From contig CM067309.1 of assembly GCA_034231615.1 (NCBI GenBank), positions 24,543,965 to 24,607,964 of the forward strand: 64,000 nt of DNA, given 5' to 3'. The notes below the pieces were generated by a model. It was not told where the DNA came from, searched no databases, and was given only the letters and a program-made list of their open reading frames with translations. This DNA comes from Meghimatium bilineatum (Eukaryota; Mollusca; Gastropoda; Stylommatophora; Philomycidae). Shown piece after piece: positions 44,901-51,934 of this stretch; positions within the stretch are counted from its first letter, which is position 1; each line of letters starts with the position of its first letter. The position numbers and the translations under genes were made by a program.

Positions 44901-47900
44901 GTCTTGAACTCTCACGGCATACTTGAGCACGAACTTGCATATTAATTCACTTTACACATCAACAATTTATTATAGTCATCGTATCTAAATATAGCATGCA
45001 AACATCACTGATCTGTGAGGATATTGTTCTTACCCAGCCTATTGGACTGGCTTGCAAACTATAACAGTTAGTGTTAATACAAGTGTCCACACACACACGT
45101 GTACATTAAACTCAAGCACAATGTTCAGGTCAAATGGTTAATCCTTCAGGGTCATCGTAAATATTTGTAGAATATCGTCTGTAAGAATCGTTAATGTCTG
45201 TCTGCTCTCTTGTTGTTGGAACGAAAACAATCACATTGGAGAAGAGCTAGTGCTTCTCTTAATAAAACCACAGTAAATATATGTGTAGAATACAATGGAG
45301 ATGTCATCCTTGACTATATATAAGTCATCTTATCTTCTTTCACGTTAATCTTCTAAAGTAAGTGTTGAAATATGTCTGCTAGTTCTATAGTAATTTAGCT
45401 CCTGTCTCATAAATGTCGATGTCTATTACAAGTTAATTTTATCTGTGAAATCCTCCGAACGTAAGCCAGGTTTTTGTTGCTAATTAGCAACACTGTTCTT
45501 ATACCAAAGTCAAATGGTTGTTGAGATTCCAGTTCATTTCTGTTCTCTTTACTTTAAATATTTTTAAAGCTTTTTTTTTAGATTTATTATTTATCTTCAC
45601 TTTATAGAGTGGCAACCTTGATTATTTCAGGCTATATATTATAATTGATTCATATTCAACCTCAAACTTGTCATTATATAAATTTCACATTAGTCCTTTT
45701 TTTTACTCATCTAGTTCATTGGTAACATCGCATCATAAAACTTTACGAAGTAATCTATTGACAGGCTTACGACAAAAAGTATAGAATATTTTATACTTTG
45801 TAACTATCTCCCTACTCTATGGCAACCTTGTGTCATACACGGTTGTGAAATTGTAAATATTAATTTATATATTTTAAGTTGTCCGAGAATCCCTTCTATT
45901 AAGCTCCTATGGACTGTTCAATCCTGTTTCATATAAGTAGACAAGAGAACATAATCACAACAGCAAGATTGAAGGCACCAGAGACAGAGGGCGACAACGT
46001 GAGAAAATATTAGACAGTTTGACAACCTGGAACGGCAAGGTAAAAACAACGACTTTGATACATAATACTGTGGACAGAGAGCTGTGGAGAGCCATGACCG
46101 CCTACGCCACTCAGCATGGCACCTGATGATGATGAGACATCTGTTGTTAAATCATCGATACGTTAATTAAAACACCACTCACTAGGTATAACGAGTGTCA
46201 CAGTTACCTAATTATGTCAACGTTATGTGTTATCTGTAAAGAATAGTATCTGTAATATCTGTAAAGTAAAGAATAGTTCTCCACTGTGCTATAAATATCA
46301 CACTGTTGACAATTTTAACCATTAACGTCATGGATTCCCGTGTAACACCAATCAAAATAATGCTGCAGAGAAGTCACATCTGACAATCACTTGAGTTCAA
46401 ATCTAGACACAGACGAACTTATGCATAATCTGATTGTTTTCCAATTTACACATTTTTTACAATTTCCTATTATTTGTGGTGAGCTATCAGTATTTCTGCC
46501 CGCTATACACGGAGCGAGGTGCGCGCACACATTAGAAATATTATTTCTAATCCTAACCTTACTCTAAGTACTTACCCGTAAGTTTGCCAAATCACACAAC
46601 AAAGGTCAGGTAACACCTCGAAACTAGAACAAAGGTCACAGTGGAGAACTATACGTTACTTCATCCATAAACATCTATTGTTCACTTTGCTAAAGACACA
46701 CTTGGTCAGTTACAAAACCACTTGTCAAAGTTCTACTCCCAATTTGTAAGAATTTTCCACAACACTCTATGTTTCTTGACCTGAGGGTTCTTGATTGTAT
46801 TTGTTCTGGTTTCTCTTTCGTTTGTCCTTCTTTCTTTCATTCCTATATATGATCCTTCGTACATCTGTTACTATGTTGGACGTTCTGTCCTATTTCTTTC
46901 TGTTGTTGTTGTGTAACTGTGTTAAGTATATGTGGTGAATATTCAATCTACTACGTTACCATCATTTTTTCCACTTATTAAATAACTAACTTACGTCCTG
47001 TCGTGTCCAAGATTCACGTCATCTCTCCTTTCGCACTATTTTCTAACGCTAAAAAAAATCTCTAACCCAACGTACATGCACTATTGGACAGGACAAATGA
47101 GGTCCGACAAGAGAGTGAGGGCGACGCTTTGCACAACTCTTCCTCACTTTAATCAAAATCCCCAGTGCAAGTCATTTTCACATTCATGCTAGAGAAGGGT
47201 ATACGATCTCAAGGTGGCCAAAGGAAGCGCTAGAAGGACTCGTTAAAGGACTCACTGAAAGCCTTTGAAATAGACCACGATACATGGGAAGAACTTGCAC
47301 AAAATAGATCTACATGGCGTTCTAAAATAAAAAAGAGCGCATCATCTTGTGAAAAGAAGAGAAATGCAGCAGCTCGACAGCGGAGAGCAGCTAGAAAGTC
47401 ACGGATAGACCAAGATCCGTCTACAGTCGTTATTCCATGTCCAAACTGTCCAAGGACATTTACAGCTCGAATAGGGCTCATTAGCCATCTACGAACTCAT
47501 AATCAAGGACATAACTAAAATTGAATTTTCAAAAGTGGATGTAACAAATGGTCATCATCACTTGTGATGGACGAACAACATTGGACAGGGATGGGACTGT
47601 TACATGTGTTCATATTTTCTATCTTACAACAAGACCCAGATATGCGCATACTCATTGAATCATATCTAAACAGTTGAACATCTACTACCAGATATAAATA
47701 TCTATAAACAGGTCAACGGCTGCTATCAGATATAAATATATATAAACAGGTCAACGGCTGCTATCAGATATAAATATATATAAACAGGTGAACAGCTACT
47801 GTCATATGTATAAACATGTGAACCTCTGCTATCACATATAAATATCTATAATAGGTGAACGGCTACTATCCCATATAAATATGTATAAACATGTGGACCT

Positions 47901-50900
47901 CTACTATCACATATAAATATGTATAAACATGTGGACCTCTACTATCACATATAAATATGTATAAACATGTGGACCTCTACTATCACATATAAATATGTAT
48001 AAACATGTGGACCTCTACTATCACATATAAATATGTATAAACATGTGGACCTCTACTATCACATATAAATATGTATAAACATGTGGACCTCTACTATCAC
48101 ATACAGATGTTTATATATTTATTGAAATTTATGATTGTCTCTACAGCTGAGGTTGTATATTCTGGAGATCCGGTTTACCTAAGCGGCGGAAGCTTACCTG
48201 ACAAGTACATACTGGAACAATTTCACTTCCATTGGGGAAAGAGTGACAGTCGAGGGTCGGAACACAGCCTTAATGGCATTCATTATCCATTGGAGGTATT
48301 GTGAACTTATAATAATAGTAATAAGTCCCGTCCCATAACCATTTAGGGTCGTTAACTGGTGATCACTTAAATCACGTAGTCGCTTATCAACCTGATGTCA
48401 GTACACTGGATACATAAGCACAGGAAGCTATCCAAACATGTCTGTCTCAGCCATTCGGACGAGTGTAGAAAAATCATTTCCAGGTCATTCCTTGATTCTA
48501 TCAATACTGGATTTGCTTTACCGTCTCTTCTCCTTCTACCCTCGACTATTGCTTGCAAAATAAATTTAGAAAGTGAGTCATGTCTCGTTACATGTCCAAA
48601 CCAAACAAGTTTACACCGATTCAACACTGCCAAAAGTGGTTCTTGATATTCTGTAAATTTGTTTATTTGGTGTGCATCAGACATTAGACATCAGACATTA
48701 GACATCAGACATTAGACATCAGACATTAGACATCAGACATCAGACATTAGACATCAGACATTAGACATCAGACATTAGACATCAGACATTAGACATCAGA
48801 CATCAGACATTAGACATCAGACATTAGACATCAGACATTAGACATCAGACATTAGACTTAAAACCTAAACCTGATCTTGGTCACCACCCCAAATCTTGGA
48901 ATATATTAAGAGACAACAGATCAAATGGTTTGCCCACATTAACAGACTACCATCAGACAGCGTACTGCCATCTGACAAGCTATGCTACACAGATACAGTG
49001 AAGGCAGACCTAGAGGCCGACCACAAAAATGATGAACCACTGAAATAAAAGAGGCGACAAAATCTACAATATACTCAGCACACAAGAGAGCCGTTTCTAG
49101 AAAACTCTTCCACCCCTGACGCTGAAAGGCATCAAAGGGTTTAGCGAATAGATACAGAATAGATGGGTACAGCTGCAAAGCTTGAATCATGAAATTCTGG
49201 ATTTAGGAATGAAGATTTTTTAAAGAAATGAATGGAAAAAATGTTGTATACGTCTAAAAAATAAATTGGGAAACTTTAGAGAAAGACATATTCTTTGTTT
49301 ATTTCTGTTTCGGAGATTATAGTTGTTTACTCTCTGTTCTTGTGTCACACAGTTGAGTTTGTCGCTTTTTTAAAATTCCAATTAAGTTTCGCGACGCTCT
49401 GTGATTTACTCCTTTGTGGGAAATATTTCCAGAACAATCTGCCAAGCAGCAAGCACTGTTTAACTTAATGTGGATGACTTAATGTCGCAGTGACGTGGTT
49501 CGAAGACCCGTTATTGTCTAAAGATCAAAACAGCCCCCGAGAATGTCAATCTCCATTGAGCAGTTAGGCCTATACATTTCTAGGCGCCACTGTTAAACGA
49601 GTGTAAACATTGTATTTTTTTCATTCATTCTCAAACTCCCGCTGGATCTCTCTTATAGCAGGACAATGGAGATAAGAAATCTCTCTTGTATCAGGACAAT
49701 GATGGTACAAGATCCCTCTTGTAGCAGGACAATGATGGTACAAGATCCCTCTTGTAGCAGGACAATGGTTGTACAAAATCTCTTTTGTAGCAGGACAATG
49801 GTTGTACAAAATCTCTTTTGTAGCAGGACAATGGGATTTTAATGGGTAATACAAAATCTCTCGTATAGTAGGACAATGGAGATAAGAAATCTCTCTTGTA
49901 GCAGGACAATGGTGGTACAAGATCCTTCTTGTAGCAAGACAATGATGGTACAAGATTCTTCTTGTAGCAGGACAATGGTGCTACAAAATCTGTCTTGTAG
50001 AAGGACAATGGTTGTACAAAATCTCTTTTGTAGCAGGAAAATGGTAATACAAAATCTCTCGTATAGCAGTCCAATGGAGGTAAGAAATCTCTCTTGTAGA
50101 AGGACAATGATGGTACAAGATTTCCAGCAGGATGTAGTCCAGAGAGCGGGAAATGTGTTGTGATGCTGTTATTTTATTAGTGCCATTGGGGCATCACATA
50201 TCACTTCGACAGTTGGGGATGGGATGAAATCTGTGTGGACAAGAGTGCGGGTTATTGGCGGCTGAAGTTTGTGAAATAGTATATACAAGATGCCTGTGAT
50301 TGTCCTTGATATCCAGAATGTAATAAATCAAATATTGAGTCAGCTAATAAAACTGACGCTAGTAATCACACTGACTGCAGTAATGACACTGACTCTACTA
50401 GTAACACTGACTCTACTAATGACACTGACTCCAGTAATGACACTGACTCAAGTAATGACACTGACCCCAGTAATGACACTGACTACTAATGACACTGATT
50501 CCAGTAATGACACTGACTCTACTGATGACATGTAAAATGTAAGCATACACACGTAACAGAGGTATGGTACACAATTGTGAGAGAATCATAGATACAGTTT
50601 ATAAACGTGAAGATCAGAGACTATGAAATGGCCAATAATGATATAACTAACACTCACAGATTCTGAGAGGGTTACTTTTCGATGCATCGCATACAGCTGA
50701 GATTTGAGAATCCTCAGGGTATGAAAGAAAGCACTAGAGGAAACAAGAGTTTAATCGCTCGCAATCCCAATTTTACATACAAAATCAATAAATGCAATGG
50801 TATGGTTATCTGTAAAGAACGCCGTGTGATTCGTTAGTTTATAAATCACATATGAAGAGAGGAGAAGCAGAAAGAAGAGCCAGGGGTAGACCTAGAGTAC

Positions 50901-51873
50901 GCTAGATCGACAACATCAAAGAGACATCACACAAACACCAAATAACATTATCTGAAGCTGCCAGAAAAGAAGCGAGAAGAAAGAACATTGTATTTCCCTC
51001 GACACCCGTAAATGGTAAAAGAGAAAGAAAAGATAGACAGAAGAATCCCTGTGAGATCTAAATAATCAAAGACGTTATTTTCACATACTTGTGCTGTGCT
51101 TGTTATTGCACACAGTGCAAAGTTTTCTACATGTAATTGTTGTTTCTGCATACTGTACAAACATATGGTGATATTACTAATGGTTGTTGTATATAGTACA
51201 GTAAATTCCCGTTATAACAACAGCCTGGTCCGATGAAATATGTATGCAATAACAGAAATTTGCTATATACAGTACAAACAATAAAGAATGAATATAATTC
51301 AGGATTTTGAAGTGTTGTTAAAAAGGGAAACTTATTATACAAAAGGATGCGCTGTACTAACATATGACGTTGTTGTAGATGATTGTACCTGATGCATGCA
51401 CTAAATCCTTCTTCTCAGGCACATTTCGTCCATCGGCAAAGCCACTTACCCAATGTCTCCGTGGCAGCGAATCACCCATTTGGACTAGCTGTAGTTGCAG
51501 TATTCTACAAGGCAAGTATTTCATTATAGAGCATTATTAGTGTAAAAATATTATGTCCCGTCCATTTTTTTATGCATGTTTATATTTTTCTTTGTATCTC
51601 TCAGCTCTATTCACTTTCGTCTGTTCCCTGTATAATGACTTTTGACTGTGAATCGTGCTGGCTTACATCTCTATTAGGCATTACATCTGTCTGAAATAAA
51701 AGGTCGAGTACATGTGCGCACATTATTGTGAAGCAGGATTTCGTTGAAATGTTAAGATAATCTTGACACACATCGCAAATTATAGTAATTTCTGCATCTT
51801 TTTCTGCAGATTGGAAACGAGAACCCAAACTACAAACATCTGTTTGACTACTTCTCCAACATTACCAACGCAA
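32912..51873 (+). CDS. alpha-carbonic anhydrase, five internal exons (partial gene)
   Basis: Alpha-carbonic anhydrases hydrate CO2 to bicarbonate at a zinc held by three histidines. Five exons (32912-32941, 37206-37379, 48147-48295, 51419-51511, 51810-51873) join in phase to give about 170 residues from W-N-Y-K-S-G to N-I-T-N-A. Conserved in human CA II numbering: Tyr7, Trp16, the Q-S-P-I-D-I motif, His64, Gln92, His94/His96 in F-H-F-H-W-G, Glu106, Glu117 and His119. A Cys just before the Q-S-P-I-D-I region (D-C-G-G) is the disulphide Cys of secreted and membrane forms, and N-I-T is a glycosylation site, so the product is probably extracytoplasmic. The signal peptide and the last third (Thr199 motif G-S-L-T-T-P) were not found. 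Introns are 4264, 10767, 3123 and 298 bp. Whether the gene is whole outside the window cannot be judged. Confidence 0.93.
33064..33262 (+). mobile_element. tRNA-derived SINE
   Basis: A-box-like AGTGGTACAGAGCCCG and B-box-like GAGTTCGATCCTCACC are spaced as in a tRNA (33070-33122), followed by a non-tRNA body with CAATGGCAACCTACTGAAC. Lies in intron 1 of the carbonic anhydrase. Only one copy was seen in this window. Confidence 0.7.
33317..33572 (-). mobile_element. SINE family S2 copy
   Basis: The plus strand begins TCTTCTGCGTTCATTCTCAA and continues through GGTTTACAGCTTTGCTGCGA and TAGTCGTCTCTTACC, in the order of the 36180-36457 copy. Tail eroded to TTCGTCTTC. Confidence 0.75.
33640..34320. 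repeat. ~75-bp degenerate array interrupted by a LINE tail
   Basis: Five to six diverged units contain GAGGACATACAGGACATTTT, GTGAACTAATTTGTGTAC and ATAGGAGGGAGA. The last unit (34240-34320) lies beyond the inserted LINE fragment at 33995-34239. Confidence 0.75.
33995..34239 (+). mobile_element. LINE C-terminal fragment with Cys/His motif and (GAA)n tail
   Basis: Encodes C-S-C-G-S-G-T-Q-T-P-E-H-I-L-Q-D-C-P, the usual terminal Cys/His motif of RNase H-type LINEs, then degraded sequence ending CTGAACGCAGAAGAAGAAG. The flanks ACATACAG (33987-33994) and ACATGCAG (34240-34247) match at 7 of 8, consistent with a target duplication. Its last 20 bp closely resemble the S1 and S2 SINE tails. Confidence 0.8.
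34385..35325. repeat. 34-bp minisatellite array
   Basis: About 27 very uniform units of GACAATGAGATATATTTGTG plus GCTGAAGAGGTCTG. Differences are mostly single bases (GTTCTG, GATGAGG, GACGAGG, AGATAGATT). The long minus-strand open frames are artefacts of a stop-free unit. Confidence 0.97.
35460..35585 (-). mobile_element. possible LINE C-terminal relic
   Basis: The minus strand reads R-P-R-G-K-P-A-T-H-G-V-T-K, resembling the basic R-P-R-G-R-P-x-x-R-W block of LINE tails. Weak and short. Confidence 0.35.
35586..36167. other. unrecognised; recurring box at 35977-36010
   Basis: A minus-strand copy of the dispersed box (plus strand: CAATGTTTCAACATGTAAGG then TCTTTTTCAAGAAC). Nothing else was recognised. 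Confidence 0.4.
36180..36457 (-). mobile_element. SINE family S2, complete copy with target duplication
   Basis: 278 bp, flanked by ATCTTAAATGAT at 36168-36179 and 36458-36469 (12-bp perfect duplication). The minus-strand tail is AACGCAGAAGAAGAAGAAG. Its 3' half is homologous to S1 (CGCATTCCGTTCTCCGG, TACATCCTGCTAAT, GAGTTTGAGAACGAACGC), but S2 has a longer 5' part starting near GGGGCCCGAAAGGGGAGC. Confidence 0.92.
36482..36665 (-). mobile_element. LINE family G, 3' end with C2H2 finger
   Basis: The minus strand reads R-V-A-R-K-S-R-I-D-Q, then I-P-C-P-N-C-P-R-T-F-T-A, then R-I-G-L-I-S-H-L, the single zinc finger closing family G. The SINE at 36180-36457 is inserted just beyond its 3' tail. 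Confidence 0.8.
36830..37200. repeat. degenerate ~31-bp array in intron 1
   Basis: Repeats of CACGTGAAATATCATTTGTA and CATCTGT, diverged, running almost to the exon 2 acceptor at 37205. Confidence 0.8.
37206..37379 (+). CDS. carbonic anhydrase exon (174 nt)
   Basis: Encodes G-P-S-N-W-S-L-Q-Y-P-D-C-G-G, Q-S-P-I-D-I-N-T-K, L-Y-D-P-N-L and L-E-N-V-G-G-H-T. The last His aligns with proton-shuttle His64. The acceptor is TGTTATAG, not strongly pyrimidine-rich. The donor is CAG|GTAGTT. Phase 1 in and out. Confidence 0.93.
37377..37615 (+). repeat. 21-bp array in register with the exon 2 splice donor
   Basis: Units start at 37377, 37398, 37419, 37440, 37461, 37482, 37503, 37524, 37545, 37566 and 37587, with a shortened one at 37606. 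The unit is CAGGTAGTTAATCCTCTRTTA. The first unit contains the last three exon bases and the real GT, so eight further units repeat CAG|GTAG exactly. Confidence 0.95.
37745..38110. repeat. 20-bp minisatellite array
   Basis: About 18 units of TCTATATAATGTGTACTTTG. A GTATGCATAATATGTTCAG triplet repeat precedes it at 37676-37730. Confidence 0.95.
38111..38484. other. nothing recognised
   Basis: Intronic sequence without recognised features. Confidence 0.4.
38485..38862. repeat. 20-bp minisatellite array
   Basis: About 19 units of GATGAGATTTGTGAAGGTGT with minor variants. Confidence 0.95.
38897..39189. repeat. ~33-bp array extending a LINE 3' end
   Basis: Units of CAGTCATTTATCAGGTTGCA plus GTACCAACAGCTT. 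On the minus strand each unit repeats L-T-E-A-I-G, the final residues of the LINE frame at 39190-39362, so the array continues out of that LINE's terminus. Confidence 0.85.
39190..39362 (-). mobile_element. LINE C-terminal fragment
   Basis: The minus strand encodes V-T-N-L-C-N-Y-R-L-S-P-E-T, K-R-D-K-I-W-P-T, D-D-L-K-R-F and ends L-T-E-A-I-G-A-V-S. Assigned to LINEs from its resemblance to ORF2 tails common in molluscs; the clade is unresolved. Confidence 0.55.
39365..40075 (+). mobile_element. LINE family G, RT C-terminal part
   Basis: Encodes L-L-F-A-D-D-C-A-L (reverse transcriptase catalytic motif), Y-L-G-S-T-L-S-Q, R-I-A-K-A-S-S-T-F-G-R-L, Y-A-S-E-T-W-T-V and, after a frame break, W-Q-D-K-I-P-D and A-G-H-L-V-R-M-P-D. 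The ordinary continuation (basic region and zinc finger, as at 47190-47540) is missing. Sequence jumps from M-P-D-Q to the 3' tail GTAACAAATGGTCATCATCA at 40030, so an internal deletion occurred. Confidence 0.88.
40088..40205 (-). mobile_element. LINE family N, 3' end
   Basis: In mixed minus-strand frames it reads V-I-S-E-R-F, then R-S-E-H-I-W-T-C-P-V-C-E-D-D, matching the C-terminus of the large frame at 40512-42188 (K-E-R-S-E-Q-L-W-M-C-P-V-C-S-D-D). Confidence 0.65.
40206..40487 (-). mobile_element. LINE C-terminal fragment, left part of the host of the twin-primed LINE
   Basis: The minus strand reads D-F-L-A-R-K-G, E-S-L-E-Q-M-E-S-D-I-A-Y-Y-E, then V-F-R-M-R-N-G-H-N-R-L-R-S-H-M, the usual region after the RNase H of LINE proteins. 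Its upstream continuation is at 42812-42930, on the far side of the insertion. Confidence 0.8.
40512..42188 (-). CDS. LINE ORF2: RT C-terminal half plus RNase H
   Basis: An uninterrupted frame of about 558 codons. Numbered from an ATG at 42218 (inside the inverted segment, so not a natural start): G-L-P-Q-G-S-P-L-S-P at 24-33, catalytic Y-A-D-D at 57-60, Y-L-G-V at 134-137; RNase H Asp352 (Y-T-D-G-S), Glu391 (M-E-T-M), Asp415 (S-D-S-M) and Asp462 (N-E-R-A-D-Q-L-A); C-terminal C-P-V-C at 557-560. All RNase H acidic residues are present and no stops interrupt the frame, which suggests a recent insertion. It cannot make a whole protein because the N-terminal half is inverted. Confidence 0.92.
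   Translation of the reverse strand, partial: CGNWISTPTVISPGLPQGSPLSPVLFNVYTVHIAGNQITGVGRTMSYADDILVYRQGRNREECVVELQKELDRLTNWCRDTGAVVNPSKAFVTWFFLNNHMVKTPMPQVSLSGISLERTSTMRYLGVFFDRVLSFREHVDHIIIRAGKGLAAMKVMAAAQCEQRLLFLLYQGLVVAVVEYALAILTLSQTQIERLDRVQNAAMRIILGCTRDTSTRAMRYLLDCPTAEHRLQYCRARAYLQIHADKEHPLHSEIQKVKGSRLKRGRSWMGRAEDVIQSVCRLQDVAVGAEWIGLPTDFETCLRVVISLSRECREWCPTAVEKEVQALISENTKEGDVIIYTDGSVIRHVRSAWAFTAQCAGKTIKEESGAFAVTTSSMTMETMAVTKAFEWLRTQKVTQVCILSDSMSMIKKVQVGLVREQWIEALRNASLKAVTFIFVPAHVGVRGNERADQLASCAIVAKGDGAMDRADVLNSLRDITRESETNVDDDSFSMARIKDQGLRCGVARGEHFGGRRRMMVNQHRTGTVSRSVMADTLKERSEQLWMCPVCSDDDPTTN
42200..42798 (+). mobile_element. inverted 5' segment of the twin-primed LINE (RT N-terminal half)
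   Basis: Plus strand: V-E-E-I-R-K-T-L-K, A-P-G-P-D-G-I, L-V-P-L-H-K-P-G-K-D, G-Y-R-P-G-K, then after a frame change near 42640 A-I-D-L-E-D-A-Y-N-R-V and A-L-M-H-R-V-V-V-L-K-C. These are successive RT blocks that precede G-L-P-Q-G-S-P in the minus-strand segment. One frameshift was seen. Confidence 0.9.
42812..42930 (-). mobile_element. LINE RNase H fragment, right part of the host of the twin-primed LINE
   Basis: The minus strand reads N-E-T-V-L-Q-W-I-P-G-Y-C-G-I-L-R-N-E, where R-N-E falls at the insertion boundary. The expected A-D-x-L-A-R continuation is at 40487 and below. A 36-bp tandem duplication (ACTGCAGTACTGTTTCATTG, 42833-42904) affects this piece. Confidence 0.75.
42960..43110. repeat. 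16-bp array
   Basis: About eight units of CTGTTAGACTTTATAT/GT. Confidence 0.92.
43135..43335. repeat. ~21-bp array
   Basis: Nine units of GTGAGTTAAATCTCGTTTTT with length variation in the T run. Confidence 0.92.
43395..43455. repeat. (CTAT/CTGT)n microsatellite
   Basis: CTGTCTATCTATCTGTCTAT tetranucleotide run. Confidence 0.9.
43550..43675. repeat. 14-bp array
   Basis: Units of CTTGTCTCTTTAAG, later alternating with GTTTCTTTAAG. Confidence 0.92.
43690..44216 (-). mobile_element. LINE family B fragment with internal 27-bp array
   Basis: The minus strand reads V-N-G-T-Q-L-K-Q-V-S-D-F-K-Y-L-G-S, then after a break T-Y-H-M-S-P-I-L-K-P-P-S, then three copies of I-C-M-T-T-K-H-P-T, then further fragments including E-R-Q-Q/E-T-A-N-like and S-L-R-E-N-K-T-N. 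It covers the region after the RT catalytic site. A family I tail (44217-44266) abuts it. Confidence 0.7.
44395..44490. repeat. 32-bp array, three units
   Basis: Units of GAACACACCTCAGATGAATA plus GTTTACAAGTGT. Confidence 0.92.
44587..44750 (+). mobile_element. SINE family S1 copy with perfect target duplication
   Basis: From CCGCCGAAGACGGATGTGTT to the (GAA)n tail. GAATTAAATTA flanks it at 44576-44586 and 44751-44761 (11 bp, perfect). Lies in intron 2 of the carbonic anhydrase. Confidence 0.95.
44762..45940. other. nothing recognised
   Basis: AT-rich intronic sequence without recognised coding or repeat features. Confidence 0.4.
45941..46137 (+). mobile_element. LINE family C, 3' end
   Basis: Reads G-R-Q-R-E-K-I-L-D-S-L-T-T-W, D-R-E-L-W-R-A-M-T-A-Y-A-T-Q-H-G-T and ends GATGATGATGAGAC. 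Very close to 24960-25160, only the last ~195 bp kept. Confidence 0.85.
46138..47189. other. nothing recognised
   Basis: Intronic sequence without recognised features. Confidence 0.4.
47190..47585 (+). mobile_element. LINE family G, 3' end with C2H2 zinc finger
   Basis: Encodes K-A-F-E-I-D-H-D-T-W-E-E-L-A-Q-N-R, W-R-S-K-I-K-K, A-A-R-Q-R-R-A-A-R-K-S-R and a finger C-P-N-C-P-R-T-F-T-A ... H-L-R-T-H, then a stop. The 3' tail GTAACAAATGGTCATCATCA and TTGTGATGGACGAACAACAT matches 40030-40070. Confidence 0.88.
47640..48105. repeat. ~38-bp array just upstream of exon 3
   Basis: About 11 units of TATAAACATGTGGACCTCTA plus CTATCACATATAAATATG, older variants at the left. Ends about 45 bp before the exon 3 acceptor. 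Confidence 0.93.
48147..48295 (+). CDS. carbonic anhydrase exon (149 nt), zinc site
   Basis: Acceptor TGTCTCTACAG, donor GAG|GTATTG. Encodes V-V-Y-S-G-D-P-V-Y-L-S-G-G, L-E-Q-F-H-F-H-W-G-K, R-G-S-E-H-S-L-N-G and Y-P-L-E. Gln92, zinc ligands His94 and His96, Glu106, and Glu117 as the last residue are all intact. Phase 1 in, phase 0 out. Confidence 0.95.
48365..48690 (-). mobile_element. LINE family I, C-terminal fragment
   Basis: The minus strand reads R-C-K-L-V-W-F-G-H-V-T-R-H-D-S-L-S-K, then A-I-V-E-G-R-R-R-R-D-G, a common LINE tail in molluscs. The end sequence AAATCACGTAGTC(G/A)CTTATC recurs at 44217-44266. Confidence 0.8.
48684..48860. repeat. 9-bp-based array
   Basis: Alternating AGACATTAG and ACATCAG units; higher-order alternation of ATTAG and ATCAG. 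Confidence 0.93.
48890..49180 (+). mobile_element. LINE family J, C-terminal fragment
   Basis: Reads I-K-R-Q-Q-I-K-W-F-A-H-I-N-R-L-P-S-D-S and, through frame breaks, V-K-A-D-L-E-A-D-H and T-P-D-A-E-R-H-Q-R. The inverted relative is at 62405-62775. Confidence 0.75.
49181..49615. other. nothing recognised
   Basis: Intron 3 sequence without recognised features. Confidence 0.4.
49621..50192 (-). mobile_element. SINE family S1 copy expanded by an internal array
   Basis: The tail (plus strand TCATTCTCAAACTCCCGCTG) and head (ATTTTATTAGTGCCATTGGG) are separated by 474 bp instead of the normal ~33 bp between the two GAT(C/T)(T/C)CC motifs. The (GAA)n tail and the extreme 5' end are lost. Confidence 0.88.
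49645..50118 (-). repeat. 33-bp array derived from the S1 interior
   Basis: About 14 units (CTCTTGTAGCAGGACAATGG core). In ordinary S1 copies this 33-bp interval lies once between GATCTCC and GATTTCC. Here it is iterated and exits exactly at GATTTCCAGCAGG (50119). Confidence 0.93.
50205..50530. repeat. intronic repeat P1, left copy, with (AATGACACTGACTC)n end
   Basis: GGGATGAAATCTGTGTGGAC, GTGATTGTCCTTGATATCCA and TTGAGTCAGCTAATAAAAC recur at 51940-52215, both followed by 18-bp ATGACACTGACTCTACTA units. Confidence 0.85.
50775..51045 (+). mobile_element. LINE family B, 3' fragment
   Basis: AAAGAACGCCGTGTGATTCG, GGGGTAGACCTAGAGTACGC and GACAACATCAAAGAGACATC match 3310-3440 closely. Multiple frame breaks. 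Confidence 0.8.
51197..51360. mobile_element. Tigger/pogo-like MITE, family M copy
   Basis: ACAGTAAATTCCCGTTATAA at the left end, TTGCTATATACAGTACAAAC inside, and GATGCGCTGTACTAAC at the right. Lies about 60 bp upstream of exon 4. Confidence 0.6.
51419..51511 (+). CDS. carbonic anhydrase exon (93 nt)
   Basis: Acceptor CTTCTTCTCAG. Encodes A-H-F-V-H-R-Q-S-H, N-V-S-V-A-A-N-H-P-F and G-L-A-V-V-A-V-F-Y-K. The first His is zinc ligand His119. N-V-S is a possible glycosylation site. The donor is AAG|GCAAGT, a GC rather than GT intron start. Phase 0 in and out. Confidence 0.92.
51810..51873 (+). CDS. carbonic anhydrase exon (64 nt)
   Basis: Acceptor TTTTTCTGCAG, donor GCAA|GTGAGT. Encodes I-G-N-E-N-P-N-Y-K-H-L-F-D-Y-F and S-N-I-T-N-A, the helix following the F-Y-K strand in this family. 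Phase 0 in, phase 1 out. Confidence 0.9.
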
Positions 51874-51934
51874 GTGAGTCTTCATAAATAACTTATTATT
51901 GTGTAGTTGTTGCTGTCAGTTCTATAGTATTACG

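Noticed and set aside
47230-47481. Minus-strand 83-codon frame
   Set aside because: Antisense shadow of the LINE G zinc-finger region on the plus strand.
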